Below the pieces are notes generated by a model that was given only the letters and a program-made list of their open reading frames with translations, was not told the DNA's origin and ran no database searches. 64,000 nucleotides of DNA from Thalassia testudinum (taxonomy: Eukaryota > Streptophyta > Magnoliopsida > Alismatales > Hydrocharitaceae). How positions within the stretch are numbered: the first letter of the stretch is position 1; each line of letters starts with the position of its first letter. The stretch lies in assembly GCA_037157565.1 (NCBI GenBank), contig JAZHRO010000039.1, positions 40,486,001 through 40,550,000 on the forward strand. Direction: 5' to 3'. A program made the translations under genes and the position numbers. Positions 34,202 to 45,547 of the stretch are shown here, piece by piece.

Positions 34202-36957
34202 TGAAATGACCCTTCCAAAAGGTTGTTCGGGAATTTTCCGGAATGTAGGGGTGTTGTGCGATTTTAAACCTCTTAAGTTTTAATTGTGGGCTCTGCGGGT
34301 AAAAAGGAGACCTTGTGGGGGCAACCTCGCAATTTCCCCCTCACTTCACACCATCAACTGACGCACACACCCACCTAAAACCCTAACCCTCTTATTTAAA
34401 AGCCCCCCCTCCCCTCTCCACCCTCCCCACACCCAACACCACCATACCTCCACCTTCACTCCACCTCCTTGCAGTCGGCAACCATCTCCTTTTCCCCATC
34501 CCCTTGTGACCGTGAGTGGGGGAGGAGGAGCGTGGGTGAGAGAGAGAGAGAGGGCAAGGGAGAGAGGGAGCATGGGCGAGGGAAGGAGCTCGGAGGAGCT
34601 CGGGAGAAGGAGCGGTGAGTGCAGCCGGAGCAGCTGAAGGAGCACGGAGGATGCCCTCCATTTGCCTCGCCACCGCCGTCATCACCTTCCCGTTTTCCCC
34701 TCGTAGCCATGCATAGGAGAGAAGGAGGAGAGGGGAGCCGGAGGAAGGGCGTGGAGGAGAGGAAGAGAGAGCTTGGAAGAGGGAGAGCAGCATGAAGAGG
34801 AGTTGCTGCAGCTCCACGGGCGGAGAGGTGTTCGTAAGAAGAAGAGCTTTGCGAGGAAGCTCTGCGTGCGGACATTTCCACAGTATCAGGTGTCTGCAAC
34901 CTTTGTCAGATGTCTGGAGGGGTCATCATATGTCCGGAGAGGGCTCAAGACGTCTGACAGCACGTAGGGTGCCGAGGTATATACCCTGCACGAGCCTGCA
35001 TGCATGTACGATAGTAACTAAGTGTCACTTTTTCACCGCGCATGCATGCGCATGCGCAAGTGCATTGGAAAGGCGCGTGGCACAACCTTCGAGGCACTTT
35101 AAGACATCTATAGGCCATGTCAAACATTTGATTGCTCTTCCAGGCGACCAAGAGCAGTGTCAGATGTCTGGAAGCTCCCTCAGACGGCTACGAAGGGGTT
35201 CGGACGTTTGAAAAAGATGAAGGAAAGCAAGGTGAGCTTCTGTGATCATTTAAGAGTCTGGGACTCTCCCTAGATGTCTGATTTTAGTCAGAGTGTGTTT
35301 TTGGCTGGTTCAGGGCCCAAATAGAGTCGATTTTATGCAAACGAAGTATCGTTGATTTCCTTTCGGAATTATGTATGTATTAGTGTCACATCTATGCTAT
35401 TTTCAACTCGTTTGACATGTTGGTCAATGATATTGGTCTCTAGTCCGTAGAGTATACGGGACTTGCGGAGACGTTGGGATCTACTCTACAAGCCCCCATT
35501 ATACTCGTATACCCTAGTAGAGTGGTCATCTCCAATACTGTGATTTTAAATGATTAAAGTGCATTCTATATTAGAATGATCTAATTGAACCTTGTGATAT
35601 GGAATGAACTCTATGGCTGAGAAAGGTGAATGTATATTACTTGAACCCTACTGTTATACTCTGAAATGCATGTTAAAGTCTTTACAGCTAACAACTGAAT
35701 AGTTAAGTGATGTGGTGCTTGCTTAATTTATTAAATCACGAGCTGTCTGTTATATGATTAAGAATCAGAATGTGAATAGTGATATATGTCGTATATGAAA
35801 TGAGATGAGTACAATGCATGAACCATACGGGGAACTAGGGAAGGAACTCAAGTATACTAAAACGAATATCGGATGTATGATGGAATATGTTGTCTACGGG
35901 CTGGTTGGTTGTATGGACCTGGTTACAGAAAGTGAGCTGCCCCTCATGTACACGGTACCGAGCGTTACTGTCACTTAGCGTAGGGGGGAGCTAGCCGCCC
36001 CTTAGATTGAGACCCAGGGTTAGGATTGGACACCTTACACCGATTTTATTAGGCCCACTGGGCAAACTGGAATAGCCGGGCGAAGGTACGCAAACTGTTG
36101 AGGGGTGTGGCTCTTGCTCTATTCTGTGTTGTACGTTTAGGCGTACCCGTTAGCGGAAACGACTGACCGCGTGCCAGTGCGGGGTAGCTACCCGTGCACT
36201 TATTGCACGTGCCGTAGTCACCGCTACGTCGCGGCCATGACCCCGGGGTGATAAATCGGGTGTAGGACTGCCATGGGATGCTCTCCTAGTCAGAATAGTG
36301 CCACGTGTACATCCTACATCACGAGAAAACTGCATCAAGATCGTTCTCTTAGGGAATAAGTGAATTAAGAAATGTTGTGGACCCTTACTAGAAATCGAAA
36401 CAGAAATATATAGATAATTTAAACGGAAACAGATATTAATACATAACTGGAAATTGTATGATTAGTTAGCTACTTGTTCCTTTACGTTTAATTTCATGAA
36501 AATGTCATATACACCACTCTACTCATTGTTAGTTGACCACAAATATATATAATCATGTTCAGGTCAGGGAGTTGAGCAGCCAGTGTCATCGGCTGCAGAG
36601 GGCACTGGGCCCAATCGAGCCCAGTCGTAGTCCTTTCTCTTTTTCCTTTGCAGAGGTTTTTGTTAGTAGTGAGTACCTTTAGCATGTAATACTTGTCTCT
36701 ATTATATTTCTCTCTGTTATAGTTGTGATAGCTATGTTTATAATAATACTTTTCCGCTTGTGGCATGTAGTATTTTTGAGATTTTCTATTCTATTTTCTC
36801 TTGTTGTCTATTATCTATTTCTGCTTAGTTACATTGCATGTGTGGTTGTGGAATGATTTATGCATTTGGTTAGTTCTCGTTGGACGACTGGGTCTTGGGA
36901 TTTAGTCAAGGCGAGCCATTCTTGAGTTCCATAAGGAGCCGGGATCGGGATGTAGCA
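34202..36957 (-). mobile_element. Solo LTR3, diverged relative of LTR1 and LTR2
   Basis: Minus-strand start TGCTACATCCCGATCCCGG and end GGGTCATTTCA, flanked by ATTGT (34197-34201) and ATTGC (36958-36962). It shares with LTR2 the phrases CCCACTGGGCAAAC, GTTAGCGGAAACGACTGACC, GTGCCAGTGCGGGGTAGCTACC and GCCGTAGTCACCG, in the same orientation. The end near 34202 differs strongly from LTR1 and LTR2. A TATA-like TTTAAATA lies at 34393-34400 on the minus strand. Confidence 0.75.
34888..35279. repeat. 20-bp phased array in LTR3
   Basis: Units start at 34888, 34908, 34928 and 34948; at 35102, 35122, 35142, 35162, 35182 and 35202; and at 35252 and 35272. Individual 8-mers are often mutated (AAACATTT, AGGCGACC), yet the 20-bp register is kept. 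Confidence 0.88.
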
Positions 36958-37620
36958 ATTGCCGAGATGGAGCTTGCATGGAGTTAGAGTTTAGCCAACC
37001 TGCTCTTGGGGTAGGCAACGTCCTTTGTGGGAAGTAAAGACATCATCGGCCTGCTTTGTTGGGCCTCTGGTACATGCTAGAGAGGCCGATTTGGAGCTCA
37101 GGTGGTGGAGGCCCTAAGCAACAGTTGCAGCTGTGGCCTCAGGTGGTGGAGCTCTCAGGCGGGAGGGAGCACAGATGCGGAGGAGCCTACAAGCGGGAAG
37201 GCTATAGGAGGGTCTCATGCAATGAGGCTTTAAGCAAGGAGCCTTAAGCGAGGAGTGGCTTGTACGCCTCCCTCGCGACCCAAGGTGTAGTCTGTCTACT
37301 TGTTGGGTAGCTTGGGTTAACCTGATTTTTACTTGCGGAGCTTGATGGGGAATGTTGCGATGGTGAGAAAGGTCGAGAGGGAGATGTTGGGGTTGGAGAG
37401 AGGACCTTCTTGGAAAAGAGGAGGAATTTGAGGATGCCGAGCCATGTAAGGAAGAAACAAGGGAGATCCCCAAGGCAAGTGGGTGTAGCCAACCTCCTTT
37501 CTTTCTTTTCTTTTTTAATAACAAATATTTGCATCCATGCTTGGAGGGATCTCAGATGGGTAGCTGGCTGTCAGAGGGGAGCATCACGAATGGCAATGAT
37601 AGAGAGATTCTTGCTTAATT

Positions 37621-39527
37621 AAAATGATTGTAATTAAAAATTGTGTCGTTGATGTATTGGATGTGATGGAAAATCTCTTAATCAAAATAGTAAAATAGTT
37701 AAAACTAACCATGCTAGTTTAGAGTATCGTATCCACAGTGAGGTTTAAGCCAATAAACTTGCAAAAGTTGCAACATTATATCTTATTTCAAGAAGTCCAA
37801 TTAACAATGTTATTCTTTTGCATTTTATCGAAAGTAATTTTCTTAGAGAAGAGAAAATATTTCATGCTATTTTCACTTATTGAAGTATCATAGCAAAATT
37901 AATCATTCACTAAAATTTAAATATTCCTACTCAATAATGCCAAGAATTATGGAGAGATAGCACTCGGCAGTTTGAATAAGAGAATGCATGTGAGAAAGAA
38001 AGAAAGAAAGAGAGGGGCATGAGAGTAAGTTCAACCAAATTTTATATTAATTGAATTTAAATCATGGAGTGGCAATGGCATAGCAATGTAAATTTTAATA
38101 GGGCTTGAAGCTTCTCCTCCCTTGTGCACACACATGGAGTGGTGGCATAGCGAGGCACTTGCGGCGGAGGTATGTCTCGACGAGGGTTGCACAATGGGGT
38201 TCTCGGTGCGAGCCAAGATGGGCGGACGTGGCCGGTCGAGGAGGAGAGGTCGGCAGCGTCGAGGGCGGAGGTGTTGTGTGCGTGCCTATGTGTGGCCGTG
38301 CGCGGCCTCTGAGGTCGGCAAGGAAGCTCGGGCGACGCTCGGGCTCACCGGAGTGTGCTTGGGCCTAGGACAGAGGTTGAAGGACGCGGGACGAAGGCAC
38401 TGTTGCTATTGTGCTTTGGGTTCCTCTTCGTGCGTGGACGGTGGATAGGGGATGGGAAGAAGAAGGAGAAGAAAGGAAGATGATGGGAGGTGGTGATGGA
38501 CCAGTAGCTGTGGTATTGGAAGTGGTGGCGTGCGGCGAGAGTGGGGGTGATGGCGGGTTTGTGGTGAGGGTGTGGGTTTACATTGAGCGGGTGAGAGGTT
38601 GAAGGAGGAAACGAAGAAGAAGAAAGGAAAGGGTGTGTGGTCGATGAGGGATTTGCGATGGATTGGTGGTCTGGATGGTGAGAGGATGATGGGTCTCAAT
38701 TTGTGGACTTGGGAAACAGAGGAGGACGAGGACAGTGGCGCTCGTGCTGTCACCACGAGTGCTCACGATGGTTCGGTGAAGGGAGGTAGTGCGCTTCAAG
38801 CCATGATGCATGCCAAATCCATAGGGTTTGCTCCGGCCACGGCACCGATGATGAAGATCGGATGGTGGATGGTGGAAGAGGATAATCCCCCTCCACTTGC
38901 AATTGGTTTCCTTTTAAAAATCTTCAATTAGTTTTTTTCGATCGAGATTGTCTCCAACAACTTGGCAAATATAGCGAGTGGTTGGATGCATGGAAGCTTG
39001 ACCGACTTGGCTTGGCGGTTGAGAGGTAGCAAGTTTATTAGACGTCCAGATTGAGTTCTGGACATCTTAAAAGTTGTAATCGCCGATGGGTCTTGCAAAG
39101 AAAAATAATAAAGATTAGTTATTTATATAAAAACCTAAAAGAATGTTAAATTCTATTTTTGTAATTAATGTATACATACCATACCAACTAAATTATAATA
39201 TAACTTACATTCCGGTGCATACTATCCTCAATTATATTTACATATACATGTAATGTATGAAATATACATATAAGCAATTTTATAAACTAAAGTATTTACG
39301 TAAAAAAGTATACTATGTATATGTAAATATTAATCTAATAATTAGCCATTTGTGTATTTAATTAACCCACAAATGTGATCTCATTAGGCAACCTCTCCGT
39401 TTGAGAGATATAATATTTGCCTCCATAGGAATCAAATGATCCTTTAGTTTGGAAGCAACCATGGGGAGGAGACTATGGTTCACTGACGGGAAGGGCTTGG
39501 CTTTCTCTGTTGATGTTTCCCACAAAC
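37621..39527. other. Unannotated region with GC-rich core
   Basis: AT-rich flanks surround a GC-rich part (about 38130-38910) with overlapping frames of about 110 codons on both strands, none recognisable. A short GAAA microsatellite lies at about 37994-38012. It may be a captured fragment or a non-autonomous element, but nothing decides this. Confidence 0.35.
39040..39067. repeat. Isolated 20-bp spaced motif pair
   Basis: AGACGTCC at 39040 and GGACATCT at 39060, exactly 20 bp apart, outside any LTR I can define. Confidence 0.6.
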
Positions 39528-39536
39528 GACATCATT

Positions 39537-40067
39537 TGATGGGCCTCGATGACCACCGTCGAGACCATCGAGGGCCATCAAATAATTTGTATGCATAAGA
39601 AACGTAACTAGCCACGATAAAATAAAAATAAGTAAGCAATCATATAAACACAGGTGATTGGTGACCCAATTCCATCTTAAAGGGTGTACATTTGCAGAGG
39701 GGATCTAACTCTCAAAATCTACTATACATGAGCAATGGCTCTTTTTATTGGAATGATATAAGGAATATTGAGCCGTATGCTCTTTAAATTACCCTAATTG
39801 GGACTCCTCTTTTATCATGTGTAGGTATGAGTTATTTATGGAGTACAAACATTGGTAGTTATATTTTAGGAATTCGTAACTGCTACAATAATGGGGAGTT
39901 ATTGTGAGATAGTAAGAGTTATGGTGAATTATGATATTGACTTGTAACTGTTCAGTAGATCACACCTCTTTGCATTCTCGTGCGAATCCAGTACAAGCAT
40001 GTTCAACTAATCTATTCACGACTTGATTTGGCTTATCTTATGAGGGTAATTTTCTTCCCTCATCAAA
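39537..40067. mobile_element. Non-autonomous DNA transposon H2 with 9-bp duplication
   Basis: Begins TGATGGGCCTCGATG and ends TTCCCTCATCAAA. It is flanked by perfect GACATCATT copies (39528-39536 and 40068-40076). The termini are short imperfect inverted repeats (TTTGATGGG against TTTGATGAGGG). A 9-bp duplication is typical of MULEs; reading it as 8 bp would suggest hAT. Length is 531 bp, with no coding potential. A TG...CA solo LTR is less likely because no 5-bp duplication fits. Confidence 0.75.
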
Positions 40068-40497
40068 GACATCATTATCATCTTAGAAATTCAACCTAAA
40101 ATTATAATCCATTTAGATTTTTTAGATATTTTCTCATAAATGCCTTTTTTTTTATTTGAAAATAGTGGACGAGCATTCCAAAATTGAAAATTCCCATAAA
40201 AAAACCTTGCACATACGCAACAAAATAAATTGTGATACAAAAATAGCAAAATAGCCAATCTCTTCAATCGACAAAACCCCACGATATAATTAGCAAATCT
40301 CGAGTTGACAAGTATTGCAGAAAAACAATCTTAACATGATACATATGTATACACGATTTCATATAAAGTCCATGATAGTTGTTGACAGAGATGACGAAGC
40401 ATGAGATAATAAATGGAATCTCACCTGAGAGCGGATCCCCCTTACGTAGTTAGAGGGAAAAGTGGGTACGTATGGTCCCATGTACGTTTACTTTTTA

Positions 40498-40910
40498 GGG
40501 ATATTTACTTATATGTTATTAAATTTTTTAATAATTATTTATTTGTTATTAACTTCATTATATTATTGATTTTGTAATTGAAAAAATTACATTATTTTTA
40601 TATTTGTTAATCTTTTAGTTACAGTGGTTAAATTTAACAATTTTAGACAAAAAGATATAATAAAAAATAATGTTTAGTCTTTATTTTTTTTTAGTCTTCG
40701 ATAATTTTAATTTTCACACCCCCTAACTCTCCCCCAATCCCTTCTTCCTCCTCTCCTCTAATCACCTCCTCTACCCCCTCTCCAACCTTCTTTTCACCTC
40801 TAACCACCTCCTCCTCCCCAGACGATGGGCTTGCCCTCGTCCTCTGCCTCCTCTCCCGCCTGCTTCACGAGGGTGACCTCTCTTGCCTCCTCATCCCCAG
40901 ACGACGAGCG
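40498..40910. repeat. Left inverted arm of element M
   Basis: An AT-rich outer half with GTTAAATTTAAC and a pyrimidine-rich inner half (CACACCCCCTAACTC, CCTCTGCCTCCTCTCCC). An antisense frame of 60 codons (40800-40982) rich in lysine and glutamate overlaps its inner end. It is not recognised. Confidence 0.6.
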
Positions 40911-42112
40911 CTTCTTCTTCTTATTATCCTTGGTGGAGCTTGCCACATCGTTGTCCTCCTTCGTATGTAGGGCGTAGTCCATCGTCTTAGACTTCTTATT
41001 GTTCGCAAGGTGATGAGTCTAATTTATTGGACTATAATTAAGCCTAAACTTGCTAATTGCCACATGTTAGGCCACGTTAGTTTAGAAAATTAGTTGGAGA
41101 ATAAATACATGTGTTAGAATTAGCTCTTATTTGCATTTTTTAGCATTATGCATCATATTATGTGTTATAAATAATTATGTGATTGTACTTTAGTTGCAGA
41201 AATTACGTGAAGGCCATAATTAGTGGTTGCCTCCAAAAGAAATTCTAGAGGTGGCTATCCTCATATGAAATTCTCCCATTCCAAAGAGGTTGGACAACCA
41301 CCCTTTTGAATATGGGATTGATGGATGCATAGAGGTTGTTTCCATTGAATTCAAATGTCAAGAAGACATGTCATACTTGGGAGAGTGAGATCCACCATTT
41401 GTGGATCTAAAATTGAATGACAAGGGGGTTGCAATGTATTGCCTTCTAGGAAGAAGAGAGGCCTTGAATTCTCCATTTTTCTTCTGGAGGAGGCCCACGA
41501 CCTCCTTCCTCCACCTTCACCCCTATAGGCGTGGGACACTCAACCTCTTTCTCGACGTGTAGCATCCCTTGAGGAGGGGATCACTCTCCTCTTTGCTCTT
41601 AAGCCCCTTTGGACGGGCTACACCACCTACGTCTTGTGGAGAGGTCACCTCCACACGCCGGTCTCCTTTGACTTCCAAGGTGCGAAGATCCAAGGAGGTT
41701 GTTGTTGGTGCTAGAGCACTACGATCGTTTGTTTTGATGATAACAAAACACGTGTCATTTAACATTTGCACTTGAAGTCTTAGATTTCAGGCAAATTACA
41801 AATGGAGACGTGATTAGACGGACTTCGAGCTCGCATCCAGGACGGATTGGAGGAGCTTGATGGAGAACAGAGGAGATTCGCGAGGAGCGATAGATTGAAG
41901 ATGCAAGGATAAGAAGAATATGATAGAATTCTGTTTATTTCTTTCATGTACATTTGTCTTTATTTCCTTGCTCTTTTTATTCCTTAGAACACCATGTTAA
42001 AGAGCCTCAAAGTACCATAATAGTAGTCTTAGGAACACCTGCACAACCCTAGGACACTTAGGTTTTCTGTATAAAACTTAGAAAACCAATATAGGGTTCA
42101 AATAGCTTTTTC

Positions 42113-42624
42113 AGACATCTAATTCCAAAATTAGACGTCTGATAATATGTTTTAAGATGTCTGACTGTTGAATCAGACGTTTGATAACATATAGGCTGGA
42201 CTTAGTTAGCTATGTCTGATGAAATCAGACGTCTGACCAGATGTCTTATAAGACGTCTGATGATTCTGCCAGACATCCAATTAGTGGACCGTTGGCTGGC
42301 TTACCAAACACTGAAGGATATGACCGTTAGAGCCTTATCGGATGTCTTTAAGCCTTTCCAGATGTCTAATAAATAACCGTTTTGCCTTGGCTGACCCAAA
42401 ATCTCTTCTCAGAAATTTTCTAGCCGTTACAACGCTTGGAAATCCATTCCCGCAGAAAATATAGGTTTCCAGACGTCCTGTATGTCGTCTGATGGACTTG
42501 CATTAGAACCCTGTTTAGATTTGATCCAAGTCAGGAAGAAACCCACCTAAAATCAGACGTCTGACATTGTTTTCAGACGTCTTAAACTGGTTTCCTAGAC
42601 GTCTGATGCAAGGATCAGACATCT
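42113..42624. repeat. AGACGTCT array in U3 of LTR C
   Basis: Units start at 42113, 42133, 42155, 42175, 42227, 42239, 42251 and 42271, then at 42555, 42575, 42597 and 42617. Steps are mainly 20 bp, with 12 and 22. The 12-mer TCAGACGTCTGA is frequent. The block ends about 110 bp (in the empty LTR) upstream of the TATA box. Confidence 0.9.
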
Positions 42625-43228
42625 GATAACCCTGTTGATGTAAACACATTTACACTACTTAAAATGTCTATTTATGCATGTTCTTAAGCATAGGATTGCA
42701 TTTCATGATATAAATATTGCATTACATGCATCATCTTGCATTTAGAGTAGTTTGAATAAAATGGAGGTTAATTGTCTCCTTTTATGTGCTTGGACAGGGC
42801 AAATATTTTATCGGGGCCTCGGATCAAAGATCCAACCGTATGGATATGATCAGGGCGACGATTGGAGTTCAACGACTCCAAGATCGCCCTAATCAGGCAT
42901 CCGTAGCATCAGATAGAGACCAGGGAACCCTAGAAGATCAAGGGCCAAGATGGTGTAAATCCGCACTTCAGATGGAAAATCCGACCACACGGATGAATTC
43001 GGATCGATCGCAGCCGAACGACACAAAAATCGAGTCAATCCGACATCCGTGGCACCATCTACAACTTCCAGAAGATGGACGGCCAAGATGGCGCCACGTG
43101 GCGCCATCCCAGCCGCCCAATCGGCCGCAGGAGTCTTGTGAAGACCGCGCACCGTCTCCTCTCCGCCGTTGGATCTCGATCCAACGGCTGCGGTCGCTCG
43201 CGCTTAAAAGCGTCCCCGCGACCATTTC

Positions 43229-43300
43229 GCCCGCATAGCGCAGCGGCGACGCAGCTGCGGGCGAAGCGGAGGTCGCGGGTTCGAGCCGCGGTGAGGGGGT
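43229..43300 (+). other. tRNA-like segment with A- and B-box matches (5' LTR)
   Basis: TAGCGCAGCGGC at 43236-43247 matches the Pol III A box (TRGCNNAGYNGG) at 11 of 12. GGTTCGAGCC at 43278-43287 matches the core of the B box. Between them CTGC-GGGCGAA-GCGG can form an anticodon-arm-like stem. The expected T33 is absent and no full acceptor stem closes, so it is not a functional tRNA gene. Confidence 0.5.
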
Positions 43301-43650
43301 GGAAGGCGCGGGCGAGCGGGCGCGCACGAGCGTCAGATGAAGATCCAACGGCCGCGCGCGCCCGATAGCGCCGACGCGCAATTGGACGCTCTGGTGAACG
43401 CGCGATCACACGCGGGCGGTGCGCTACGCAGCAGGCGCGGACGCGTTCTAAGCCGTCCGATCTCGCGATCGGACGGCTGAAAATCAAGCGACGTGCGTAC
43501 GCGTTACGCGCACGGCCAGCCGAGCGGGCGCGCGTGGGCGCGGCGGCGACGGCGACGGCGGGGCTTTAGCGACGGTTTTATCCGTCACTAAAGACCCCTT
43601 ATTTATTATTTTGAAGATGTAATGTCCATTTTGCCCCCACTCCTTGCAAC

Positions 43651-43658
43651 TATAAAAG
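43651..43658 (+). promoter_or_regulatory. TATA box of the element D LTR
   Basis: ACTATAAAAGGAGACC. The same site is at about 49648 in the 3' LTR. It is about 1.0 kb from the LTR start. Confidence 0.6.
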
Positions 43659-44401
43659 GAGACCCCCTCCATACGAAATTTTCATCCCTTCCTTCTCCTC
43701 TCTACCTCTCCAAAGCTCAAGAGAAGCTTGTCCCACACCCGGGATGCTTCTCGCGAGATAAAGTCCAAATTTTCGTCCCCCTTCGGAAGTGGATCCCGCG
43801 ACGACGACGGCGTGCTGCTTCGTTCCCGTTCTTCTGCTTCGTCCTCCTTCGTCCCGCTTCGTTCTCCTTCGTCCAGGCGTCGTCCCGTCCGGCTCGTCCT
43901 CCAAGCGACCGTCGAGGAGGATTCTCTCTCCCTATTCTTTTTACTGCTTTCTAGTATAGATTTACTGCTTTCTAGAGTAGTCTATTCGTCCTCCGAGCGA
44001 TCGTCGAGGAGGACATTTCTCCCTCCATTCTTTTAATGCTTTCTGGAGTAATTATTTTATGTTTTCTAGTTGTAACGAAAGAACTCTTTTATGATAAATT
44101 CCTTGTCTATTCTACATCTCATTTTGATTTCCATGTATAGTATTCTTTCTCTCTCTCTTACTCCCTCTGTCTCTTTTATTTGTTGTAGATACTTAGATAG
44201 TTTAAATTGAATTTCTTTGTGACAAAATAAAAAGAAACGCGAAGTTTTTAAATCAAACGTTCGCCTCCCTGTGTTCGACCCGGAATTTTAATTTCGGTAT
44301 AAATTTTATTTGTTGAACACGAACCTTCGCTTTCGAACTACAACGACGGGTTTTCCAAAACCAAACACGTTAGCGTAGGTTTGTAAATAAGTTCAACATT
44401 T

Positions 44402-44419
44402 TGGCGCCGCTGCCGGGGA
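44402..44419 (+). other. Primer binding site of element D
   Basis: TGGCGCCGCTGCCGGGGA, 3 bp after the LTR end. It is the primer site form typical of Athila/Tat and related gypsy elements. Confidence 0.92.
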
Positions 44420-45547
44420 GGCAACGCTCTTTGATTTCTCTTCGCATTTTGTAACTTACAAATCATTTACCTCACTTTTTTTTCCTTTCTTATTGTAATT
44501 GCAGGTACTCTTTTGAGACAGGCAAAAGCGGTAGATCGGAGTAAAGTGCTGTGGAAGGTTTTGTAAGTTATCCCCCACCTCCCACCCATTAGATTTCATT
44601 TCATCACATAATAATTCAAACATCAATCAACCTAGGTGTTCTTATAAACTCTAAGGTTAGATTGTTTGTTGTTTGACATCCATACTCACTCCAACCCCCA
44701 CATTAAAAAAAATAATAATAATAAAAAAATCTCACAGAGGTACACAACCTCATCTGATTTTCTAACTCAACCGGTAAACCAATCTTAGGAGCCGATACAC
44801 ACATCTAAACACATAATCGAGTAGAAATCAGATTGGGTAATCATTTGTGTGCCTAATTAGGTGGTGCATCAGGCCAGTTGTTTGAGTTGTTTGGGCCGCA
44901 CCACTTCAAATAAAATCAACTCATCAAGTAGCTGCCAATTAGGTTCAACTCTTAGGGATCTACCAGGCACTCCACATTCTTTTTAAACTTTAAAGGAAAA
45001 TATCTTCACCTGTGCTTGCAAAACCTGGTGTGCCAATGAAACTTGATTGAAAACACCTAAAGTTGAATCCTAAAAGCTACTAAGCAAGATTTGAACCTTA
45101 AAATTCATCACATCAAAAATAATCTTGCTTGAAAATCACTGGTTGTGCACGCACACACAAAGCAATCAATCATTAAGGGCACAACCCATTTAAAGGGCCC
45201 ATCACATTCCAAAGCACATTCAAACCTAGCCCTAAATAAAACAGAGTAGACGTTGGCCTTAAGGATTGGACTCGCTCTTCAGAACTCAGAACGAGATTAT
45301 TTTCGATTAGACTGTTTCTACTGTTCAATCTGATGTCTAGCTAGGGGAGCAGAGTCAAACGATCGCGGCTGGGGGGTACACTAGGAACCGGAGGCGCAAG
45401 CCGAAGGAAGAACCTTCTCCCCAGTCCCTCCTTCTAACTGGTTGGATTGAACAGACAGAAGTAGATCAAATCGTTCCTTTATCTCAAGACGGGTTTTGGG
45501 AGTCTGTAGGTCTGTAGGCTAACCCATTTAAGGACAGGTTTGATTGT
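44420..45547 (+). other. Leader of element D
   Basis: Non-coding in all frames, about 1.1 kb. It contains a short AAT/A-rich microsatellite at about 44705-44730 and no recognisable domain. Confidence 0.6.

Larger units (their letters stand above)
27605..37620. mobile_element. Older repeat K (CTCAGGYGG-rich), broken by J, B and LTR3
   Basis: Four blocks (27605-27848, 31853-32064, 33840-34201, 36958-37620) share a dense short word. It appears as CTCAGGTGGAGG, CCTCAGGCGG, CCTCAAGCGAGGG and similar forms. The three insertions between the blocks have target duplications, so removing them makes the blocks contiguous. The nature of K is unknown: it has no recognisable protein, and it could be the U3 or internal region of another long terminal repeat element. 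Confidence 0.5.
42636..44398 (+). repeat. 5' LTR of element D
   Basis: TGATGTAAACACATTT ... AAGTTCAACA, 1763 bp. It contains a TATAAAAG box at 43651, perfect GC-rich inverted repeats at 43165-43188 and 43451-43478, and a hairpin CTTTAGCGACGG/CCGTCACTAAAG at 43564-43593. Apparent frames in it are compositional. Confidence 0.95.

Noticed and set aside
34346..34899. Overlapping frames of 100-147 codons in LTR3
   Set aside because: Ser/Leu/Pro-rich frames from a purine/pyrimidine-biased strand near the LTR TATA region. No conservation can be claimed.
38105..38931. GC-rich frames as a host gene exon
   Set aside because: Open on both strands, with no splice-consistent extension or known domain. 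Left as an unannotated region.
39537..40067. H2 as a solo LTR
   Set aside because: It has TG...CA-like ends, but no 5-bp duplication fits and a perfect 9-bp one does.
43229..43300. A functional tRNA gene
   Set aside because: No closing acceptor stem, no T33 and an imperfect T arm. It is kept only as a tRNA-like segment.
43059..43487. Frames of about 140 codons in the D LTRs
   Set aside because: They are present in both LTRs, GC-rich and open on both strands, with no domain. They overlap the palindromes and tRNA-like segment.
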